From: Thermoanaerobaculia bacterium
GTDB lineage: Bacteria; Acidobacteriota; Thermoanaerobaculia; UBA5066
Direction of reading: 5' to 3'
Assembly (NCBI GenBank): GCA_022071945.1
Contig: JAJVIN010000046.1
Span: 62,001-126,000 of the forward strand
DNA: 64,000 bases
The position numbers were made by a program, and so were the translations under genes. The notes below the pieces were generated by a model. The model was not told where the DNA came from. It saw only the letters and a program-made list of their open reading frames with translations, and did not search any database. Numbering within the stretch: position 1 is the stretch's first letter; every line of letters starts with the position of its first letter. This document shows, one piece after another, positions 55,231 through 62,254 of this stretch.

Positions 55231-55592
55231 CTCACTCCTCCTTCTTGTTGGGCTGACGGTGTCGAGCCGCCCAGGAAGGCCGCCGCCAGGACGGCATCCG
55301 ACGGAGAGCTCTCCCGGCCCGCGAGACTCGAAAGGACGTTCTCGGTCGCCCGTTCGAGGCGGCGGGTCTCATAGGCTCCCCAGCCACACAGGGCAACCGT
55401 GAGTGCGGCCACGCCGGGAACGAGTCTCCAGGCGAGGAAACCCAGCGGACTGGCGGGACGCACGGACCGGGAGGCCGCAACGACGCGCTTGACGAAGAAC
55501 GGAGAGGGGGTGAGAGGCCCGGCGCTGGCGGCCTGAAGAAGCCTCTTCTCGGCCAGGGCGTAGCTCTCGTCATCCATTGGTTGCTTTTTCAT
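55227..55592 (-). CDS. Small bitopic protein, candidate anti-sigma factor
   Basis: A 121-residue protein: a cytoplasmic helical N-terminus (YALAEKRLLQAASAGPLTPSPFF), one transmembrane helix (about 49-69), and a short periplasmic tail. No zinc-finger motif. Its ATG overlaps the stop of an ECF sigma gene as ATGA, and its stop overlaps the next gene's GTG. Size and position suggest an anti-sigma factor that works with the adjacent Spy-like periplasmic protein; sequence similarity to known anti-sigma factors is not visible to me. Confidence 0.6.
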   Translation of the reverse strand: MKKQPMDDESYALAEKRLLQAASAGPLTPSPFFVKRVVAASRSVRPASPLGFLAWRLVPGVAALTVALCGWGAYETRRLERATENVLSSLAGRESSPSDAVLAAAFLGGSTPSAQQEGGVR

Positions 55593-56266
55593 GGTGCCGG
55601 TCTCCTGGAGTGGGACTCGAGGATCTTCCTCAGGCGATTGCGGGCGCGGAAGGCGCGGATCTTGACATTGGCGCGGGACCAGCCGGTCAGCTTCGCGACC
55701 TCCGCCACGGAAAGGTCTTCCAAGACAAGGAGGGAGAGGACGATCCGTTCCGCGGAAGAGAGCCGTGAGAGGAGCTGTTCCGCCATCAGGCGCGCGTTTT
55801 CTTTCTCCCAGTACGAATCGGACGCCGGGCTCCGGGCGCCGAGCTGGTCGAGGAACCCGGCCCGTTCGCCGTCTTCACCGAACGAAAGATCGGATTCCAG
55901 GCTTTCGGGGCGGCTCTGGCGGCGCCTGAGGGTGTCGTAGCAGGCGTTCACGGTGATCCGGCTGATCCAGTGCGAGAGGGGCATCTCGCCCCTGTAGGAA
56001 GAGATGTTGGCGAAGGCCTTGAGGAAGACATCCTGGGCGATCTCCTCGACGGTCTCTCGCTGCCGGAAGTATCGTCCCGCGATCTGGAAGACCCGCGGCG
56101 AGAGGCGGGTGACGAGCCCCTCGAAGGCGGCCTCGTTTCCGGCGCCGATTTCTCGGGCCAGGCGCCGGTCGTCTTCGAGGGTGGCTACGGGAGGTTCGGA
56201 CACGGCCATGATTCCGGCTGGGAGGGACGGACGCCATTCTCTCCCGGCCCGGATGGCGAGTGTCAT
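55589..56266 (-). CDS. ECF-type RNA polymerase sigma factor
   Basis: A 225-residue factor. Region 2 is clear: AAFEGLVTRLSPRVFQIAGR, then ETVEEIAQDVFLKAF and PLSHWISRITVNACYDTLRRR. Region 4 has LSSAERIVLSLLVLEDLSVA and the helix-turn-helix AEVAKLTGWSRANVKIRAFRARNRLRK. The ATG at 56266 overlaps the upstream gene's stop as ATGA; another ATG at 56209 would remove 19 residues. It resembles RpoE-like ECF factors and is coupled to the small bitopic protein. Confidence 0.92.
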   Translation of the reverse strand: MTLAIRAGREWRPSLPAGIMAVSEPPVATLEDDRRLAREIGAGNEAAFEGLVTRLSPRVFQIAGRYFRQRETVEEIAQDVFLKAFANISSYRGEMPLSHWISRITVNACYDTLRRRQSRPESLESDLSFGEDGERAGFLDQLGARSPASDSYWEKENARLMAEQLLSRLSSAERIVLSLLVLEDLSVAEVAKLTGWSRANVKIRAFRARNRLRKILESHSRRPAP

Positions 56267-57129
56267 GACATCAGGTCGAAGAAGAAGGTGGCGAATCCCC
56301 TGACGGCCGCGCGGACGAAGCGCTGAAGGCGCGCCCGAGCCTCTTCCACCTGCCCTCGCTGCTCGGCGGTGAGGATGTTCGAGACCCCGGTCCAGATTCG
56401 GGCGCGCTCCTGGGCGAGCTGGGCGTCCACGACGGCAACGGCGGCGGAAGCTCGGGTGACCGCGTCCGCGTCGACGGAGGGCTTCCGGATGGCGGCAACG
56501 AGGCCGGCGCGCGCCGTTCGCTCCTCCGCAAGGAGGCCGGAGACGACAGGCTGGTACTGGGTGTAGAGGGCCTTCAGGGCCTCCTTCTGGGAAGGGCTGA
56601 GGTCGAGCCGGGAGAGGAGGGGCAAGGGCGTGCCGGTCTCGATGGCCTCCTGGAGCCGATCGCGCGAGGCGAAGAGACGTGTCTCGATCAGGGCTCGGGC
56701 GGTGTCGAGGAACTCCTCGGTCCGTTCACGCTGATCTGGTGTGAGGATGGGGGACAGCTCGGCATAGATCCGTGCGCGCTCAAGGGCGAGGGCCTGATCG
56801 GCGGACGCGACGGCGGCGGAGGCGCGGGAAAGGGTGGCTGGATTGGATGGGACCTGGTGGATGGCCGTCTGTAGCGCGGTGCGGGCTTGGGCCTCCTGCT
56901 GGAGGATGATGAAGAGTCTCGTGGAGTGAGCTCGAAAGACGGCCCTGATCGCGTCGCGCTGGGCCGAAGAGAGGTCGAGGTCCTCGACGTAGTCGCGGAA
57001 GGCGACCGCGAGCGGCGGGGCTTGTGGCGGTGTTGCGGGCGGGTGGGCCTGAAGTTCGAGCGGCAAGGCAGCTGCCGCGAGGAACGTGAGGGTGGCGGCG
57101 AGGGGGCCGCGGCGTCTCGGGAAGGACAT
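56263..57129 (-). CDS. Exported Spy/CpxP-like protein with internal duplication
   Basis: A 288-residue exported protein. The signal peptide is 1-28 (ending ELQAH). Two helical halves each begin with an LTxxQ-like turn (VEDLDLSSAQRDAIRAVF near 45 and LSRLDLSPSQKEALKALY near 175), continue with parallel segments ASAAVASADQALALERARI and ASAAVAVVDAQLAQERARI, and end with PILTPDQRERTEEFLDTAR and NILTAEQRGQVEEARARL. The protein is thus a tandem duplication of a Spy/ZraP-like unit. The start at 57129 has GGAG seven bases ahead. First gene of the sigma block. Confidence 0.82.
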   Translation of the reverse strand: MSFPRRRGPLAATLTFLAAAALPLELQAHPPATPPQAPPLAVAFRDYVEDLDLSSAQRDAIRAVFRAHSTRLFIILQQEAQARTALQTAIHQVPSNPATLSRASAAVASADQALALERARIYAELSPILTPDQRERTEEFLDTARALIETRLFASRDRLQEAIETGTPLPLLSRLDLSPSQKEALKALYTQYQPVVSGLLAEERTARAGLVAAIRKPSVDADAVTRASAAVAVVDAQLAQERARIWTGVSNILTAEQRGQVEEARARLQRFVRAAVRGFATFFFDLMS

Positions 57130-57229
57130 GGTGGGGCTCCTTTCTTTCTCTTCTTGTTCAGTGGCGTGCCGGGCCCGCACGCGTGAGAAGACGTGCGCCG
57201 CAACCACCCGGTTACAGGGACTCACCGGG

Positions 57230-57258
57230 TTGCTTTTTCGATTGAAATCCCTTACCTT
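57230..57258 (+). promoter_or_regulatory. Promoter of tRNA-Arg
   Basis: TTGCTT (57230-57235), 17 bases, TACCTT (57253-57258). The mature tRNA begins 19 bases after the -10. Confidence 0.45.
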
Positions 57259-57276
57259 CTCTCTCCCTGCGTGAGC

Positions 57277-57354
57277 GCGCCCATAGCTCAACTGGATCAG
57301 AGCGTTTGACTACGGATCAAAAGGTTGGGGGTTCGAGTCCTCCTGGGCGCACCA
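57277..57354 (+). tRNA. tRNA-Arg (anticodon ACG)
   Basis: A complete 78-base cloverleaf. Acceptor GCGCCCA pairs with TGGGCGC. The anticodon loop CTACGGA has anticodon ACG, whose A34 is normally edited to inosine by TadA to read CGU/CGC/CGA. T-arm GGTTCGAGTCC; CCA encoded. A decayed integrase starts 73 bases beyond its 3' end, so it is a likely element attachment site. Confidence 0.95.
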
Positions 57355-57427
57355 AGCAAAATCTACGACTTGGCACTCACCTACCCCTCCCGTCCGGAAG
57401 CCCGAGTTCGTGTGGCTTCCGATCCAG

Positions 57428-57590
57428 TTAATAGATCGCCAGTTCGCGGACGGCGTCGTTCGAGACCCGGGAGTAGCGCTCCGTCTGGGTGACCGAGGCG
57501 GGGCCCAGCTGCCGCTGAATCAGCTGGAGGCTGCCCCCCATCGCGGCGAGGTTCGAGGCGAATGTGTGGCGTTTATTCCGCGCGCGGGAT
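57428..57590 (-). pseudogene. Tyrosine recombinase (phage integrase) C-terminal remnant
   Basis: Translating the minus strand into the TAA at 57430-57428 gives the end of a tyrosine integrase: KRHTFASNLAAMGG, LQLIQRQLG, then TERYSRVSNDAV. The Arg of H-x-x-R, the following HTFAS helix and the catalytic Tyr of TERY are present. The LGH box reads LGP, the first H of H-x-x-R is gone, and homology stops about 10 residues upstream (SRARNKRHT) with no start. About 55 codons remain of some 350-400. The stop end faces the tRNA-Arg 3' end, the usual orientation of an integrase beside its attachment site. Bases 57591-57736 hold nothing else I recognise. Confidence 0.8.
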
Positions 57591-57736
57591 AAGAGACATT
57601 CAGGGGGACCCCGGCCGAGCGGTAACCTCCTGATGGAGATCAGGAGGCTGAGGTCTCTTCCCGCCAGCCTTCGATCAGTCCGTCGGCGACCTTGTGGGAG
57701 CGGCTTCGATGAAGAACGCTGTGCGTCTCGGAAGAC

Positions 57737-58462
57737 TCAGGCCTCGGGATCCCTGTCGTTGGAAGCTCCGCCCGGGCGGCTCCGGCCCAGCACCTCCGCC
57801 GCGTAGAGGGTCAGCGCACATCCCACGGGATTGATGAGCTCGTTGAGGGCGCGTGAGATCAAGGCTCCCGGAGGCGGAGGCGTCTTGCCGGTGAACATGC
57901 TGGCCAGGATGGCGGCACCGAATACGATCCCAGTGACGAGCCCCGCGCCGGCGTACGACCCCGCGCGCGCCGACTCCCGCTTCGAGAGCCATGCGAAGAG
58001 CGCCCCCAGGCAGCCATACTCCAAGCCCTTGATCAGGACGAGGAGGATCGGGGACCCGCCTCCACCCGCGAACACCTTGATGAAAAGCGCCTCCTGTGCG
58101 CCCTCGTGGAGGCTGCGGGCAATCGTGAAGGCGAGCGGGGCGGCGATGAGGCCCGAAAGGCCCGTGACGGCCACTCCACCGGTCGCCAGGACCCGGCTCG
58201 CACCCCTTCCAAGGGCCAGCCCGATGCACACGATGACCGACCATGAGACCTTCTGCACCACGTCGGCCAGGATCGGCCTGGCGGCGAGGGGTTTCCCGGA
58301 AGCCGTGGAAACGATCAGTACGGTGACCTCGAGGATCAGACCGAGAACGATGGACATCCATGCGACGTGCATGAGTGTTCGTCCCATCGCGGGCAGGGTC
58401 TCGCTTCCGGGGCCTGCCACTGCACTCGGGGCGCTCTCGCGCCCGGCTTTTGGCTCGTCCAT
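57737..58462 (-). CDS. Integral membrane protein of unknown function
   Basis: A 241-residue protein with about six hydrophobic helices after a Pro/Ser/Gly-rich N-terminal tail (1-25). Helices include LMHVAWMSIVLGLILEVTVL and SPILLVLIKGLEYGCLGALF; glycine-rich loops separate them (KVFAGGGGSP, FTGKTPPPPGALISRALNE). I recognise no transporter or enzyme motif. The start at 58462 has GAGGAA seven bases upstream; an earlier ATG at 58510 is less likely. It is divergent from the PD40 kinase gene. Confidence 0.65.
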   Translation of the reverse strand: MDEPKAGRESAPSAVAGPGSETLPAMGRTLMHVAWMSIVLGLILEVTVLIVSTASGKPLAARPILADVVQKVSWSVIVCIGLALGRGASRVLATGGVAVTGLSGLIAAPLAFTIARSLHEGAQEALFIKVFAGGGGSPILLVLIKGLEYGCLGALFAWLSKRESARAGSYAGAGLVTGIVFGAAILASMFTGKTPPPPGALISRALNELINPVGCALTLYAAEVLGRSRPGGASNDRDPEA

Positions 58463-58564
58463 CGCTGGTTTCCTCAGAGCCAGGATATTTCCGCCGTGAT
58501 CTCCATGCAAGGAACGGGGACGCTGGCCAGCTGCTTCGGGAGTATCGTCTCTTCAAGTGTAGAG

Positions 58565-61252
58565 ATGCTCCTGTCCCCTGGAATGAAACTCGGGCCCTAC
58601 GAGGTCCTGGCGCCGATCGGCGCGGGGGGGATGGGAGAGGTGTACCGGGCTCGCGACGAGCGCCTCGCGAGGGACGTCGCCATCAAAGTGCTCCCTCGCG
58701 AGCTGGCGGCGAATCCAGAGAGCTTTCGCCGGTTCGAGCAGGAGGCACGGACGTCCGGGACCCTCAACCACCCCAACGTACTCGCGACCTACGACGTGGG
58801 GACTCACGATGGCGTGTCGTTTCTCGTCTCCGAGCTCCTCGTCGGGGAGTCTCTCCGCGAACGCCTGAACCGGGGACCCGTCCCCCTGCGAACGGCCCTG
58901 GACATCGGAGCACAGATCGCGCGCGGTCTCGGGGCTGTTCACGACAAGGGAATCATCCATAGAGACCTGAAGCCGGAGAACGTGTTCCTGACCTCGGACG
59001 GCCAGGTGAAGCTCCTCGATTTCGGCCTGGCAAAGGCCACGCGTCCCGAATCGGCGATCCAGGGACCGGGAGGAAAGACGCTCACCCGCAGCGATTGCAT
59101 CGTCGGGACGGCGGGCTACATGGCACCGGAACAGGTCCTCGGCGATGAGCTCGATTCCCGCGCCGATCTCTTCGCGCTGGGCGTGTGCCTGTACGAGATG
59201 CTCAGCGGCCAGCGTGCCTTCGCCAAGCCGAGCGCCGTCGAGACCATGTCCGCCATCCTGGTCGAGGAGCCGAGGAACATAGCCGCGGCCGTTCCGGATG
59301 TCCCGCCCGAAGTCGCCGGGATCGTTCACAGGTGCCTCGACAAGCGAAAGGAGAGCCGCTTCCAGTCGGCTCGGGATCTGGCCTTCGCGCTAGAGTCCGT
59401 CTCGCCGACGGCCTCCGTCCGGACCGTACCGCAATTCCGCTGGTCCTCCCTGCCGGTTGCGAGGTGGCCTCTGGCCCGCTCCGCCGCCGTGGCTTCTGCC
59501 TGCCTGGTGTGTCTCATCCTCGGCGTGCTTTTCGGGAGGGGCGCTACACCGCGGACAGTGCCGGCACCCGTGTCCCTGACCCAACTGACCTACAGCGGTG
59601 CCGACGCGGAGCCGGCCGCTTCGCCGGATGGTCGAATGCTCGCGTTCTCCTCGACACGCGACCGGTCGTCCCGCATCTTTGTCTCGCTCGTGAAAACGGG
59701 AGCGGAAGTGGCCGTCACCGCTGGACCACGCGACTCCGGACCCAGGTTCTTCCCTGACGGCGAGAGCGTTCTCTTCACACGCCACGAAGAGAACGGTAAG
59801 AGCTCTCTCTATCGGGTCCCGGTCCTCGGCGGAGAGCCCCGCCGTCTCGTCGGCGATGCGACCTCCGGAGACGTTTCATCCGACGGCAGCATGATCGCCT
59901 TTCTGAGGGTCGTGGACGAAAAGAAGCCGGTCCGCGCGGCCTTCGTCGCGCCAGTGAACGGAGGCCCGGAACGGGAGCTGGCCCGGTTCGAATCCTGGAT
60001 CCACGCTCCCCGCTTCTCTCCCGACGGCCGGGAGATCGCGATCGCCGAGTCGGGGAGCGAGCAGTCCGGAATCATCGGGTCCATCACCCTCGTCGGGATG
60101 AACGGGCAGCTCAGACGGCTGCCGGCCCCCATCCCGAGGCGAGCGCTCTCCGCAGTCTGCTGGCTCGGCTCCGGGCAGGACCTCCTGCTCTGTGTCCGCG
60201 ATACCGGAATCGCCCACGCCCGAAACTCGGGAGGGCTTCTCTACCGGCAGGATGCCCGCTCCGCGGAGGTTCATCCCCTCACTTGGTGGCCGAACGCCGG
60301 ATCGATTCTCGATGTCCTCGGAGAGGGGCGTGTCGTCTACGAGTCGCTCTCCACAAGGGGCAACCTGCGAGAGGCGCGCCTCTCAAACGAGTCGTCGCAC
60401 CGGTGGTTCACGCGCGGAACGGGAACGGACCGCCAGCCGGTCTACTCGCCGGACGGGAACTGGATCCTCTTCTCGTCGGACCGTTCGGGCAACCTCGACC
60501 TGTGGATGGCGTCGAGGCAAAGCGGCGCCGTAAGGAGAATCACCGACGACACCTCCGACGACTGGGATCCGGCCTTCTCTCCGGACGGGCAGCGGATTCT
60601 GTGGAGCTCGAACCGGACCGGGCACTTCGAGGTCTGGACGTCCGGACTCGACGGAACGGGCCAGCGGCAACTCTCCAGCGACGGAGTGGATGCCGAGAAT
60701 CCGGTGCTCTCCCCGGATGGCCGGACGCTGTTCTATGGCTCTCTCGCCCCCGGCCGCGAGGGGATCTGGAGGGCGAACCCGGATGGGACACAGGCCTCGC
60801 TTCTTGCCCCAGGAGCCGCGAACATGCTGCCCGAGGTTTCTCCGGATGGCAGGTTCCTTCTCTACCGGAGCGGACTCGGCGCCGGACGCCGGTTCGTGAA
60901 GGTGCTCCGGCTGGATGACGGGGTGGCGGTGTTCGAGATCGGCCTCGACATCCAGGATGCATCCGCCGGGGCCGAGGCCGGGCGGGCCCGCTGGCTGCCA
61001 GACGGTCGCGCGATCGCCTTCGTGGGTCTGGACGAGCGGGGAACGGCAGGGGTGTTTGTCCAGGACTTCGCGCCCGGCAAGGACACGGCGAAGTCTCGCC
61101 GTCCGCTTGTGAGGTTCGATCCCGGCCTCCCGGCGGAGTCGTTTGGCGTCTCGCCGGATGGTCAGGCCGTGATGCTGGCGGTGAGGGAGAGCCAGTCGAG
61201 CATCGTCCTCGCGGAGCCCGTGCCGAAGGTGTCCTCCCGGCTCCGGCGCTGA
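58565..61252 (+). CDS. Ser/Thr protein kinase with C-terminal PD40/TolB-like beta-propeller
   Basis: An 895-residue receptor kinase. The kinase domain (about 10-275) has loop IGAGGMGEVYRA, Lys41, HRDLKPEN (132-139), DFG (152-154) and GTAGYMAPEQ, all intact. A transmembrane helix follows (about 305-322, AAVASACLVCLILGVLFGRG). The extracytoplasmic part is a WD40-like propeller with repeated SPDG motifs (YSPDGNWILFSSDRSG, FSPDGQRILWSSNRTG, LSPDGRTLFYGS, VSPDGRFLLYRS). This fusion is strongly expanded in Acidobacteriota. The propeller probably senses envelope proteins or glycans. Alternative ATG at 58583. No adjacent target gene is obvious. Confidence 0.93.
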   Translation: MLLSPGMKLGPYEVLAPIGAGGMGEVYRARDERLARDVAIKVLPRELAANPESFRRFEQEARTSGTLNHPNVLATYDVGTHDGVSFLVSELLVGESLRERLNRGPVPLRTALDIGAQIARGLGAVHDKGIIHRDLKPENVFLTSDGQVKLLDFGLAKATRPESAIQGPGGKTLTRSDCIVGTAGYMAPEQVLGDELDSRADLFALGVCLYEMLSGQRAFAKPSAVETMSAILVEEPRNIAAAVPDVPPEVAGIVHRCLDKRKESRFQSARDLAFALESVSPTASVRTVPQFRWSSLPVARWPLARSAAVASACLVCLILGVLFGRGATPRTVPAPVSLTQLTYSGADAEPAASPDGRMLAFSSTRDRSSRIFVSLVKTGAEVAVTAGPRDSGPRFFPDGESVLFTRHEENGKSSLYRVPVLGGEPRRLVGDATSGDVSSDGSMIAFLRVVDEKKPVRAAFVAPVNGGPERELARFESWIHAPRFSPDGREIAIAESGSEQSGIIGSITLVGMNGQLRRLPAPIPRRALSAVCWLGSGQDLLLCVRDTGIAHARNSGGLLYRQDARSAEVHPLTWWPNAGSILDVLGEGRVVYESLSTRGNLREARLSNESSHRWFTRGTGTDRQPVYSPDGNWILFSSDRSGNLDLWMASRQSGAVRRITDDTSDDWDPAFSPDGQRILWSSNRTGHFEVWTSGLDGTGQRQLSSDGVDAENPVLSPDGRTLFYGSLAPGREGIWRANPDGTQASLLAPGAANMLPEVSPDGRFLLYRSGLGAGRRFVKVLRLDDGVAVFEIGLDIQDASAGAEAGRARWLPDGRAIAFVGLDERGTAGVFVQDFAPGKDTAKSRRPLVRFDPGLPAESFGVSPDGQAVMLAVRESQSSIVLAEPVPKVSSRLRR

Positions 61253-61390
61253 CGGGCTGGCCCAGTCCGAGGAGGCCGGCCTCGATGTCCGTGCGCTGCC
61301 CTTCCGCCGTGTTCGCGCCGTGTTCGCGCCGCGTCCCAGCCCCACCAACTACCCGGCTTGCGGCTTCGCGAAACCACTCCTCCGCGGGTC

Positions 61391-62029
61391 TCACCCGGGC
61401 GCGCGGTAGACGTCCGTTTTCGTCACCCCGAGACGGGCCGGTCCGAGTCCCCAGAACTCGAGACGCGAGAGAGCCGAGAAGATCACCGGTGCCTCCCGGT
61501 ACCGCTCCACCCACGCGTCATCGAGCACGACCATCCCGTCCCGTGACAGGCACGAAGCCGCCGTGCGCGCGCAGTCCATCCGCGTCAGCTCCGGCCCCTC
61601 CCACCCGTCGATCAGGATGACGTCCCAGGGCCCCCCCTCCTCGGCCGCGTGAACGTACCGCTCCCGGAGGACCGGATCTCCGCCCTCACACTCGATCAGG
61701 CGTGACTGGACACGTCCCGAGAGTCCGTGAGCCTTCAGCGCCGAGTCGATCCTCCGCTGCCAGCTCGCGTTGCTCTCGACGCTCGTGACCTCGCAGCCCA
61801 GAGCCGCGAAGAACACCGTCGACCCGCCGCCCCCCCACTCGAGGACCTTCATCCCGGCCTTCACGTGAGACCGGAGGTAGTCGATGCAGGGCCAGGAAAC
61901 CCACGGCACTCCCAGCTCGATCGGGCTCTTTCGCATCACGCGGTCCGTCCACCACCGCACTCCATCCCTCGGTCTTCGGACCATGAACCGCATCGCGTTG
62001 AGGCTTCGAGTCAGCGTCGTTCCGTACAT
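61391..62029 (-). CDS. Class I SAM-dependent methyltransferase-like protein
   Basis: A 212-residue Rossmann-type protein. Motif I is KVLEWGGGGSTVFFA (61-75), followed by EVTSVESNASWQRRI with the acidic residue expected to bind the SAM ribose, then WDVILIDGWEGPE and GMVVLDDAWVERY. The arrangement resembles small-molecule or sugar O-methyltransferases that act on exported glycans, but the acceptor is unknown. The start at 62029 is preceded by AAGAG; frames further upstream have no protein-like character. It is divergent from the large secreted protein gene. 62030-62254 shows no other feature. Confidence 0.75.
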   Translation of the reverse strand: MYGTTLTRSLNAMRFMVRRPRDGVRWWTDRVMRKSPIELGVPWVSWPCIDYLRSHVKAGMKVLEWGGGGSTVFFAALGCEVTSVESNASWQRRIDSALKAHGLSGRVQSRLIECEGGDPVLRERYVHAAEEGGPWDVILIDGWEGPELTRMDCARTAASCLSRDGMVVLDDAWVERYREAPVIFSALSRLEFWGLGPARLGVTKTDVYRAPG

Positions 62030-62254
62030 CTCTTGTTCTGGCCTCGGTCCGGCCGCGATCTTACAGAACCCTGTCTCCGCGAGGTTTCCCGGACAACCCG
62101 ACCTGCTGGTGACCCCCATCACGCAGGATTCAGACCCCCTAAGACACTCCCCGGCAGAAGCCCCAAACCGGCACCCACGCCCCCCTGAAAGACCCCTGAC
62201 ACGACCCCCTGGCACCGAGGAATCCGCATACAGTTCACGATGGAGGAAGAGTCC

